64,000 nucleotides of DNA from Triticum aestivum (Eukaryota; Streptophyta; Magnoliopsida; Poales; Poaceae): assembly GCF_018294505.1 (NCBI RefSeq), contig NC_057808.1:351361494-351425493 (forward strand). The letters are read 5' to 3'. Positions within the stretch are counted from its first letter, which is position 1; each line of letters begins with the position of its first letter. Below, piece by piece: positions 30,724 through 42,235 of this stretch. The notes beneath the pieces are model-generated. The model saw only the letters and a list, made by a program, of their open reading frames with translations, did no database searches and was not told where the DNA came from. Position numbers and translations under genes: made by a program.

Positions 30724-33700
30724 ATGGCTCGCCTTGTCGTCAAGGAAAATATCACCTCCGGAGGAGCCTTGGCCCCAGGCCAAACCCTCCGGCTGGGCGG
30801 CTTCGTTATGACCGCCTGTTCGGCCCTTAAGCCAACGATGACCTCTCGAGTCATCGAAAATCGCCTCCGTGTTGATCCCGAATACTCCAAAAGGATGGAT
30901 CTGATGGAGTTATCATCTTTAAACGAACTCCTAGATCGCATCGCCGCCTTGGGAATCGATACAAACTACGATCGGATCGGGCTTAAACCCGACCAGAGAG
31001 AGATTAAAACTCCGCCGATCACCCACCAGATAGCGGTAGTCGAGGAGCAAGACAACTCTTCCTCTATGTTGAGGACGAACTATGTTCAGATCTCCAATCT
31101 TGAAGAGCCGGACACCCACCGGCAGAAAGACACGTCTTGTTCTCCGAACATAGAATCGGATGGCAAGCCTAAAAAATCAGTTGATATCTCGGAGCCCGAA
31201 CTATTATGTCCGGAAGATCCTCAGACTCCGGATCCAAAGTTGGGCCAGGGTTCGGATTTAAATCCACCCACCCACCCGAACATAAGCGCTCTCATGAGCA
31301 TACAACAGCAGTCTCAGGAAACGGTCCATCACTTCTGGGCCAGATTCCTCCTTGTCAAAGACAAGATTAAAGATTGCCGCGACGAGGATGTGATCTCAGC
31401 GTTCCGCAACAACTGCACGGACGAAGGAATCCTTAACGCCATCAATCGTCGTTGAATATTACACTTCGCTGACTTGGCAACTATCGTACAAAAGTACAGC
31501 GCAATGGAAAGCGCCTGGAAGATTCAGGCGGCCTGTTGGGAATCAACGGTCCCCACTCAACCCCTCGTTCAGGCAAAAAGGGCGCACCCTCGTGGCACGC
31601 CCGGTCCAATAGTAAAGAAATATAAGCCCATTATGGGGCGCGGAACCGTTCTGGAAGGATGGCTCGATGGGCCATGCAAAATACACACAACACCGGATAA
31701 CACGCCAACCCACAGCCTTAGAGCATGTTGGATACTCCGGCAAGTGGCCAAGAGCGGTGAGGATATCCTCACCAAGAATACCCCAGAACAACACCCCCCA
31801 GAAGACAACAACCTCAAAGTATTGACGATCTTCGAGACATTTGCTTCAAACAATAGGTGCAAAAGGGCACTCCGCGAACTCGCTGAAGTCTGCCAAATTG
31901 CAGCAATAAACCCTTGGAACGACATGACTATAACTTTTAACGCCGGTGACGAACCAAAATACAGGACAGTCCGAGCACCAGCCGCCTTGGTCCTCAGTCC
32001 AATCGTGGACGGCTTTCGGCTCACCAAAGTCCTCATGGACGGCGGCAGCGGACCAAACCTCATCTATGAGGATACACTCCACAAAATGGAAATAGACAGG
32101 AGCCGCATCGAGCAAAGAAGCACGACCTTCCGAGGAATCATTCCCAGTCGGGAGGCGCGGTGTGCGGGAAAAATCACACTTGACGTGGTATTCGGCACGC
32201 CGGAGAATTATCGATCCGAAGAGATAACCTTCCAAGTGGCCCCTTTCAACAGCGGATATCACGCCCTCTTAGGGCGAGATACATTTACACGCTTCCAAGC
32301 TATATCTCATTACGGGTACATGAAGCTTAAGATGCCCGGGCCCAACGGCATAATTACTCTCGCCAGTGATCCGGACATAGCACTCTGTGCCGAAAACAAA
32401 ACCGCACCCCTAGCCCTTGAGGCACTATCTGAGGCCCTCGCGGCCGAAGAATTAACCGCACTGCGCTCCACGGTGGACAGGGACGACGTGATCCTAGACA
32501 AACGACCAAAATCCACCTCTTTCAAACCGGCAGAAGAAATAGTCAGATTCCAAGTCCACCCAACGGACCCCAAGAAGACAGCATCCATTGGAGCACAACT
32601 AGACCCAACGGTTGACGCCACGCTATGAGAGCTCTTGCGCGAGAACTGGGATATATTCGCCTGGCACCCTTCTGATATGCCAGGAATCCCATGCAAGTTG
32701 GCGGAACACAGCCTTAATATATTGAAGGGATATAAACCGGTCAAGCAAACACTCCGGCGCTTTTCCGAACCTATGGGGGAGGAGCTAGCCAAGCTAATCG
32801 AGGCCAGATTCATTAGAGAAATAAAACACCCGTACTGGCTAGCAAACCTGGTGATGGTGCCAAAGAAGGATAAATCCTGGCGCCTGTGCGTCGATTTCAA
32901 AGACCTCAACAAGGCCTGCCCTAAGGATCCCTTTCCCCTCCCCTGCATCGACCAGATCATTGATGCTACCGCAGGACACGACTCACTATGCTTCCTTGAC
33001 GCATATTCCGGATACCATCAAATCAAAATGAAGGAGTCCGATCAAGCCGCAACGGCATTCATTACCCCATATGGGCCCTTCTGCTTCAACACTATGCCTT
33101 TCGGGCTCAAAAACGCTGGCGCCACTTACCAATGCATGATTCAAACATGCTTGGAGAAACAGATCGGCAAGACAGTTAAAGCATATGTGGATGACGTCGT
33201 CATCAAAACTAGGCACGTCGAGTCACTAATAGACGATCTACGTCTCACATTTGACAACCTCCGTGCATATGACATCAAGCTCAATCCGGAAAAAATGTGT
33301 TTTCGGCGTCCCCGCCGGAAAATTGCTGGGCTTCATCGTTTCCAATAGAGGAATTGAGGCAAATCCAGCCAAAATCCGAGCTTTGTCCCAATTGGCTACG
33401 CCAATAGACCTTAAACATGTCCAAAAGCTTGCGGGATGCGTGGCAGCTTTAAGCCGCTTTATCTCCAGATTGGGAGAAAAAGCCTTGCCCTCTACCACCT
33501 CCTCCGATGCACCGACCACTTCGAGTGGACGGACGCGGCAACGGCCGGACTGGAGGAAATAAAGGCCCTTTTGGCAAGCAACCCAATCCTGGCCGCGCCA
33601 AACATCGGCGAACCCATGTTATTATACATATCGGCAACACACCAGGTGGTGAGCGCCGTGCTCGTCGTCGAGCGAGAACAGGACGGACACAAGTTCCCGC

Positions 33701-35835
33701 TTCAGAAGCCAGTATACTACGTGTCCAGTGTCCTCACACCATGCAAATCCCGGTACCCTCATTACCAAAAGATAGCATACGCGGTCTTCATGGCATCCCG
33801 GAAGCTACGACACTACTTTCAGGAGTGTTCGATCACGGTGGCTTCTGAAGTGCCACTCAATGACATAATAAACAACCGCGATGCTACGGGCTGGATTGCC
33901 AAATGGGCCATTGAGCTACTTCCATTTGACATAACATACAAAACGCGTCGAGCCATTAAATCCCAAGTACTGGCTAACTTCGTCGCCGAATGGACAGAGG
34001 CCGAACTCCCTAAAGAGTACGGCACGTATTCCAACTGGGTCATGTATTTCGATGGTTCCAAAATGCTGGCAGGGTTAGGAGCGGGTGTCGTGTTAACATC
34101 GCCCACCGGAGACGTAGTTTAGTACGTACTCCAAATACTATATACAGACTCTAACAACGCAGCCGAATATGAGGCCTTATTGCATGGACTTCGGATGGCC
34201 GTCTCCATGGGCATACAACGGCTGGAAGTGCGTGGGGACTCAAACCTCGCAATATCTCAAATAAATGGAGACTTTGGACGGCAAGGATCCAAAGATGGAA
34301 GCTTATCGTAATGCCGTTCTCAAAATGTCAGCTCGATTCGAGGGGCTTGAGTTCCATCATGTGGCTCGAGAAAGCAATCAAGCGGCGGACGTCCTTGCTC
34401 GCATCGGCGCTAAGCGTGACCCCGTACCACCTAATATCTTTTTGGAAAGGCTTTTTAAACCTTCCGTGGTGTGGCAAGGGGAGAGCGGCAACACCAGTCC
34501 TGATCCGACCACATCCCCAAATCCCGAACACACTGACATCATCGGGGGCTCAGCCACCGAAATAACACCATCGGCCCATCTCATCATGGCAGTCATTGCC
34601 CCATGGACCGAACCTTTCTTGGCCTACCTTAATAGACAATAACTCCCTGAGGACCAGAATGAGGCCCGCCGCATTGTCCGGCGTTCGAAATCCTACAAAG
34701 TTCACAACGGAGAACTCTACAAGAAAAGCGCTACCGGAGTACTTCAAAGATGTATCTCTGAGGAAGAAGGGCGGCAACTCTTGGCTGAAATTCATGCTGG
34801 TCTTGGCGGTCACCACGCCGCGGCTCGGGCCCTCATAAGCAAGGCCTTCCGTACAGGTTTCTATTGGCCAACGGCCTGAGCAGACACACAGGACCTTGTC
34901 CAACGTTGCGTCGGATGTCAGCTTTTCGCCAACCAAAGCCATATGCCACCCACCGCCGTACAAATGATCCCCATTACTCGGTCCTTCGCGGTCTGGGGGC
35001 TCGATATGGTCGGACCCCTTAAAGGGGAAAGCCATAAGAAAAAGTATCTGCTGGTTATGGTGGATAAATTCACTAAGTGGATAGAGGCCAAACCAGTTAA
35101 AACGGCCGAGGCCGGGCCAGTGGTAGAATTCAAATCCGGCGTTGTGCACCGTTATGGTGTTCCACACAGCATCATCGCCGACAGCGGCTCCAACTTCACA
35201 GCCGACGAGGTGAAAAATTGGTGTGCTAATCTGGGCATTAAGCTCGATTACGCCTCTGTCTATCACCCGCAAACAAATGGTCAAGTCGAAAGGGCCAACG
35301 GTCTTATTATGAGCGGCATTAAACCTAGACTAGTGCGGTCTTTGAAAGAATCAGACAAGCACTGGGTTGAGGAGCTCGACTCCGTACTCTGGGGGCTGCG
35401 GACCACGCCCAACCACACTACTAGATATACACCTTTTTGATGGTGTACGGCGCAGAGGTTGTGCTACCCTGCGACGTTATTCATGACTAACCTCGGGTGC
35501 GCATGTACGAAGAGAGAGAGGCCGAGTTTGATCGGCAGGACAGCCTAGACGCCCTGGAGGAGGAGCGCGACGTTGCAAAAGCCCGTTCCACATTTTATCA
35601 ACAGCAGGCTCGCAGGTATCAAAGCAGAGAAGTGCGGGCCAAGACTTATAATGTTGGCGAACTGGTTCTACGCCTACCGGAGAAGAAAAAGGACAAACTC
35701 AAGCCCAAGTGGGAGGGTCCCTTCATCATTGACGAAGTTCTCGCCAGAGGAGCGTACCCCCTGTGTGATGCGTCAGACAACCGCCTAGAGCCGAACCCAT
35801 GGAACGCGGCCAGACTCCGAAGATTCTACGCCTAA
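30724..35835 (+). pseudogene. pol: Decayed gag-pol polyprotein of A2
   Basis: From the ATG at 30724 gag, protease and reverse transcriptase share one frame, broken by TGA at 31453-31455 and 32626-32628. The capsid core seen in A1 is missing between about 31265 and 31300. Nucleocapsid-like 'PCKIHTTPDNTPTHSLRAC' is followed by protease 'LMDGGSGPNLIY' and RT with 'AYVDDVVIK'. Single-base shifts occur near 33292 (extra A), 33492 (compensating), 34270 (extra G) and 35437. Further stops are at 34120, 34640 and near 34878. The degenerate gypsy RNase H, archaeal RNase H ('YFDGSKMLAGLGAG', 'AAEYEALLHG') and integrase ('WGLDMVGP', 'IADSGSNF', 'NGQVERANG') are all recognisable. It ends 'NAARLRRFYA' without a chromodomain, as in family B. 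Confidence 0.9.
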
Positions 35836-36716
35836 GCGCCGAACTCTTTGTTCGTCTCCTTCTCCCCATTGTTTCTATTATTTTTTCTTCCCTTTTTGCT
35901 TTTTCCCTTTTTTAGCCTTCAAGATTTTTCGTGCGGCTTGACCGTACACCAGCGACATATACATACTCAAATATGTACGTCCACCATACCTGGGGGCTTC
36001 TTTAAACATAAGCTTATTAATGTTATTTTTCGAGCATCAAGCTCATCACACATGCGTTTTTCTTTCCATACGTACCTTTTCTTTGCCATTATATGCATCG
36101 ATATGACTTAAGTTTTGGCCAAGCTGGGTTGCCTGGCTCCTATGCTTATGCCCTACGTTCCCGTTAGTTCGGCTAGGGCATAAAGGGAGCACCTCTGTGA
36201 TTGTTACTGCCGGGTCATCCGGATGTGTACCTCAGACTGGGTGAAGCCGAAAGCTAGCGTTCTTAAGGGAATATTCGGCCGGTGAACTAAAGATGTTCTT
36301 GCACTCACTCCATCGTGAACCCCCAGAAGTTATATATACTGCAATTTTTCAATCACAGTTCGGACATGCACGTTAACGCATGTACACCCAGGGAAAGGAA
36401 CCCTTAACGGAACTATTCTCTCCGGAAGATGTTTCTTACAATTTTAATGTAATATAACATAACTAGACGGATACTTGTCTGTTCGAGCAACTATGACCCC
36501 TACGCCTGGTTTCCACGCATACCCCGGTCTACTCGGCCGCTCTGGTATTCGGAAACACTCCGCACCCTCGGGTCTAGAGGTCGAAGCGAAATGGTCTGCC
36601 ATGACAAGCATTTTACAATTCAGCTAGAGTTACATAGGCCAAGGAAAGTACATAGTCATTTAAGACTCAAAAACTTCCTGTTCTATGCCGTCCAGCAGGT
36701 TGTCCAATTTGCAATC
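35836..36716. other. Spacer between pol and the antisense gene of A2
   Basis: T-rich at first, then the block near 36110-36260 shared with A1. No coding sequence supported. Confidence 0.55.
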
Positions 36717-38555
36717 CTATTGGGAATACTTGGCGGCTACTTCTACTTGGTTATACACGAGACTCATTGGAATTTCCTTCCCATCTGACCCTAGAGGCCC
36801 GACCCGGGCCATATGATTCGGATAAAGCTTGGTGTACCGTGTTTTCACCATGGCCCAGGCTTCTCTTGCACCTTCCCGGTAGGTTGATATTTTCCATAAC
36901 CGGAAACGCCGCCGCGCTCCCTTGAATAGCTGTATAAGCTCTCCCATACTTCCTGGACGGGAGGCGGACGACCATAAGGCCTTGGCAACACTTCACATCA
37001 CCTACCGCGCTTGCTCGTGCATTTGCAACAGCTCTTGTAGTAGATCGCCCGAAGATCCGGACATCTCCTCCTCGGGACGGCCAGTCAGCATACCTACAGA
37101 CATAGTTCTGTCAGTTCCTTTCCTCGCGGAAATACACGGTGGTAAGTTGAACACATACTAAATATGCGGCCTCGCAGCCTCTTATTTTCCTTCACGGAGT
37201 CGGCTAGCTGGGCCCGCACATCCTTCAGCTCTTCGCCCAGATGGGTCTTGGAATCCTGGAGTTGATTTTTCTCATCAATGACCTATTTCAGCACACGTTC
37301 GCCCGCAGCATGTAGCCTTTTGGCTTCTTGTTCATTCGCTTGCGCGACTTCCAGTGCCTCCTTGAATTCCTCTGACAATTATGTCATGGTATATGCAATA
37401 CTGTTAGCATTACTGACATATAATTATATTTTCTCGATGGAGGGGAGTATTACCAGGTGACGCCTTCTTGGATTTCTCCAGTTCAGCGGTAATAGCAGTT
37501 AGCTGTGTCCGGCACCTTTCTAGCTCTTGAGCTAGTAGGTCATTCTTCTCCGTAAGAACCTGGTTATACAGCGATCCTCAAATCAGTTGTACCAACTACT
37601 TTAAGTCTCGGGGGCTACTGGCATATGGTTATCATATTCCGGACACAGTAAATTTACCTGCACATCTTTTAAATGTTGCTCTGTGGCTCTGCCAAGCCCA
37701 TTTCGAGCAGCTCAGATGTATGCATCAGCTGAGCTGAAGGCATTGAACGCCTCTTCCGAGAAGCGGGGGTCGCGTAAAACGGTCCTCCGGTGCCGATGAT
37801 TCATGGCACTCTCCACTTTCGAGTTGGTGATGGACATATCTTCTGAGTCCTCAGCCGAAGGATAGTCCGGCGCCACTCCCAAATCGGCCCTTGTCTCTTC
37901 GGCTGGGACCGGATCCCGGCTGTCGGGAGTATATCCGGCCGGATCCCTGGACGCAGTGCGACGAACTCTTTTCCTCATACAGGATGAACACGCAAGTCTC
38001 AGTTGGATGCAACTGCTAAAGACATATTTACAAACCCATACCTCTTTGATGAGGGCCCGACCGTGTCTTCGTTTGCCTTCCTCTTCGAAGGCTTGTCCGG
38101 TGTAGGAGCCGCTCTCTTCAGCATCGCTCCTGGGGTAACGCGGCGCGTCGAATGCCTCCCCTTTGGAGCACGAGACAGTGCGGTGGGTGAGGCGGAACGA
38201 GGAAACCCCTTCGGGGAAAATGTCTCCTGATTACTTACATGGGAGACGGGAAGAAGACCAGGGTAGTCGGCGATGATGGCCACTTCCGTGCCGTCGTAGC
38301 TCGCCTGGTAAAACGTCCCGTCCACGAGCGTCACGAATATATCCGGATCCTCCTCGAATCCAGGGTCAAGGTCCCGGTTGTGGTCCTTTGGCTGGGGGCG
38401 GGGCTGTAAAGTCCCTCGGAGACCTTTCGCCAGTGCTATAATAAACAGGAGGATTACAAATTCATTAAAAGATGACTTGAGGAGGGGAGTAAGCAGAACA
38501 GAGCAGAGGGGTTAAGACTTACCCAGCTAGGTGGATTGTACATGGAATATCCATC
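36717..38555 (-). pseudogene. Antisense gene of A2, 3' part
   Basis: Minus-strand coding blocks: about 38555-38523 (end of the exon interrupted by Angela-1, then a GTAAGT donor at 38522), 38435-38042 ('TLVDGTFYQASYDG', 'PSKRKANEDTVGPSSKR', then a GTATGG donor), about 37978-37712 ('ESAMNHRHRRTVLRDPRF'), coiled-coil-like pieces between 37560 and 37160, and a C-terminal segment at 36947-36717. A PPT-like GGGGGCTACT lies at about 37609-37618, in intron-like sequence. Compared with family B the design is the same but the sequence is diverged and damaged. Confidence 0.6.
38551..38555. repeat. Left target-site duplication CCATC of Angela-1
   Basis: Repeated exactly at 47293-47297. Confidence 0.92.
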
Positions 38556-40336
38556 TGTTGGAAATATGCCCTAGAGGCAATAATAAATTGGTTATTATTA
38601 TATTTCCTTGTTCATGATAATCGTTTATTATCCATGCTAGAATTGTATTCATAGGAAACTCAGATACATGTGTGGATACATAGACAACACCATGTCCCTA
38701 GTAAGCCTCTAGTTGACTAGCTCATTGATCAATAGATGGTTACGGTTTCCTGAGCATGGACATTGGATGTCGTTGATAACGGGATCACATCATTAGGAGA
38801 ATGATGTGATGGACAAGACCCAATCCTAAGCCTAGCACAAGATCGTGTAGTTCGTTTGCTAAGAGCTTTTCTAATGTCAAGTATCAGTTCCTTAGACCAT
38901 GAGATTGTGCAACTCCCGGATACCGTAGGAATGCTTTGGGTGTACCAAACGTCACAACGTAACTGGCTGGCTATAAAGGTGCACTATAGGTATCTCCGAA
39001 AGTGTCTGTTGGGTTGGCACGAATCGAGACTGCGATTTGTCACTCCGTGTAAACGGAGAGGTATCTCTGGGCCCACTCCGTAGGACATCATCATAATGTG
39101 CACAATGTGACCAAGGAGTTGATCACGGGATGATGTGAGTTACGGAACGAGTAAAGAGACTTGCCGGTAACGAGATTGAACAAGGTATCGGGATACCGAT
39201 GATCGAATCTCGGGCAAGTAGCATACCGATAGACAAAGGGAATTGAATACGGGATTGATTGAATCCCCGACATCGTGGTTCATCCGATGAGATCATCGTG
39301 GAACATGTGGGAGCCAACATGGGTATCCAGATCCTGCTGTTGGTTATTGGCCGGAGAATGTCTCGGTCATGTCTGCATGGTTCCCGAACCCGTAGGGTCT
39401 ACACACTTAAGGTTCGATGACGCTGGGGTTATAGGGAATAGATATACGTGGTTACCGAATGTTGTTCGGAGTCCCGGATGAGATCCCGGACGTCACGAGG
39501 AGTTCCGGAATGGTCCGGAGGTAAAGATTTATATATGGGAAGTCCTGTTTTGGTCACCGGAAAAGTTTCCGGTGCTATCTGTAATGTACCGGGACCACCG
39601 GGAGGGTCCCGGGGGTCCACCAGGTGGGGCCACCAGCCCCAGAAGGCTGTGTGGGCCAAGTGTGGGAGGGGACCAGCTCCAGGTGGGCTGGTGCGCCCCC
39701 CCACCAAGGCCCAAGGCGCAGGGAGAGTGGGAGGGGGCAAACCCTAGGTCCAGAAGGGCCTTAAGGCCCACCCTAGTGGCGCCCCCCTCTCTTTTCCCCT
39801 TGGCCGCACCCTAGATGGGTTTTGGGGGCTGCCGCCACCCCTGGGGAGGGAACCCTAGATGGGGGCGCAGCCCCTCCCCTTCCCCTATATATACTTGAGG
39901 TATTTGGGGCTGCAAACACATGAGAACGTCTCTCTCTTGGCGCAGCCCTACCCCTCTCCCTCCTCCTCTCCCGCGGTGCTTGGCGAAGCCCTGCAAGATT
40001 GCCACGCTCCTCCATCACCACCACGCCATCGTGCTGCTGCTGGACGGAGTCTTCCCAACCTCTCCCTCTCTCCTTGCTGGATCAAGGCGTGGGAGACGTC
40101 ACCGGGCTGCACGTGTGTTGAACGCGGAGGTGCCGTGGTTCGGCGCTTAGATCGGAATCAACCGCGATCTGAATCGCTACGAGTACGACTCCTTCATCCG
40201 CGTTCTTGCAACGCTTCCGCATCGCGATCTACAAGGGTATGTAGATGCACTCCCCTTCCCCTCGTTGCTAGATTACTCCATAGATTGATCTTGGTGATGC
40301 GTAGAAAATTTTGAATTTCTGCTACGTTCCCCAACA
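38556..40336 (+). repeat. 5' LTR of Angela-1
   Basis: Starts TGTTGGAAATATGCCC, ends GTTCCCCAACA. TATATATA at 39886-39893 in a GC-rich setting is the likely promoter. Short ORFs in the GC-rich part recur in every LTR copy and are not genes. Confidence 0.93.
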
Positions 40337-40349
40337 GTGGCATCATGAG
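40337..40349 (+). other. Primer binding site of Angela-1
   Basis: GTGGCATCATGAG follows the LTR. Family members use an initiator-Met type site (TGGTATCAGAGC); this one is diverged. The same form occurs at 49618 in Angela-2. Confidence 0.6.
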
Positions 40350-42235
40350 CTAGGTCTATGCATAGTTTCTATGCACGAGTAGAACGCAAAGTAGTTGTGG
40401 GAGTCGATTTTGTCAATTTACTTGCCGTTACTAGTCTTATCTTGATTCGGCGGCATCGTGGGATGAAGCGGCCCGGACCGACCTTACACGTAAACTTACG
40501 TGAGACAGGTTCCACCGACTGACATGCACTAGTTGCATAAGGTGGCTAGTGGGTGTCTGTCTCTCCCACTTTAGTCGGATCGGATTCGATGAAAAGGGTC
40601 CTTATGAATGGTAAATAGAAATTGGCATATCACGTTGTGGCTTTTGCGTAGGTAAGAAACGTTCTTGCTAGAAACCCATAGCAGCCACGTAAAACATTCA
40701 ACAACAATTAGAGGACGTCTAACTTGTTTTTGCAGGGTATGCTATGTGATGTGATATGGCCAAAAGGATGTGATGAATGATATATGTGATGTATGAGATT
40801 GATCATGTTCTTGTAATAGGAATCACGACTTGCATGTCGATGAGTATGACAACCAGCAGGAGCCATAGGAGTTGTCTTAATTTATTGTATGACCTGCGTG
40901 TCAATGAAAATGCCATATAATTACTTTCCTTTATTGCTAACCGTTAGCCATAGTAGTAGAAGTAATAGTTGGCGAGACAACTTCATGAAGACACGATGAT
41001 GGAGATCATGATGATGGAGATCATGGTGTCATGCCGGTGACGAAGGTGATCATGCCGCGCCTCGAAGATGGAGATCAAAGGCGCAAGATGATATTTGCCA
41101 TATCACGTCACTTTATGATTTGCATGTGATGTTTATCATGTTTACATCTTATTTGCTTAGAACGACGGTAGCATAAATAAGATGATCCCTCACTAAAATT
41201 TCAAGAGACGTGTTCCCCCTAACTGTGCACCGTTGCGAAGGTTCGTTGTTTCGAAGCACCACGTGATGATCGGGTGTGATAGATTCTAACGTTCGAATAC
41301 AACGGGTGTTGACGAGCCTAGCATGTACAGACATGGCCTCGGAACACATGCGAAACACTTAGGTTGACTTGACGAGCCTAGCATGTACAGACATGGCCTC
41401 GGAACACAAGAGACCGAAAGGTCGAACATGCGTCGTATAGTAGATACAATCAACATGGAGATGTTCACCGATGATGACTAGTCCGTCTCACGTGATGATC
41501 GGACACGGCCTAGTTTGACTCGGATCATGTATCACTTAGATGACTAGAGGGATGTCTACCTGAGTGGGAGTTCATTAAATAATTTGATTAGATGAACTTA
41601 ATTATCATGAACGTAGTCAGAAGGTCTTTACAAATTATGTCGTAGCTTACGCTTTAGTTCTACTAAGATATGTTCCTAGAGAAAATTTAGTTGAAAGTTG
41701 ATAGTAGCAATTATGCGGACTAGGTCCATAAACTGAGGATTGTCCTCATTGCTGCATAGAAGGCTTATGTCCTTAATGCACCGCTCGGTGTGCTGAACCT
41801 CGAGCGTCGTTTGTGGATGTTGCGAACATCTGACTTATACGTTTTGATTACTACATGATAGTTCAGTGCGTAATGCTAACGGTTTAGAATTGTGGCACCA
41901 AAGACGTTTTGAAACGTCGCAGAACATATGAGATGTTCCGAAGACTGAAATTGGGATTTCATACTAGTGCCCACGTCAAGAGGTATGAGACCTCAGACAA
42001 GTTTCTTAAGCCTGCAGACTAAGGGAGAAAATCTCAATCGTTGAGCATGTGCTCAGGTTGTCTGAGTGCCACAATCGCTTGAATCGAGTGGGAGTTAATC
42101 TTCCAGATGAGATAGTGATGGTTCTCCATAGTCACTACCACCAAGCTATTAGAGCTTCGTGATGAACTATAACATATCAGGGATAGATATGATGATCCTT
42201 GAGCTATTCGCGATGTTTGACACCGCGAAAGTAGA
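40350..42235. other. Angela-1 leader and gag region, no surviving frame
   Basis: Long untranslated leader followed by gag-derived sequence too decayed to read. It includes a 40-bp direct repeat with 60-bp period at 41309-41348 and 41369-41408, present only once in Angela-2. Confidence 0.6.

Noticed and set aside
39859..40314. 151-codon ORF in the Angela LTRs (also 46815-47270)
   Set aside because: Recurs only because LTRs are repeated; low-complexity composition, no domain, ends at the LTR border.
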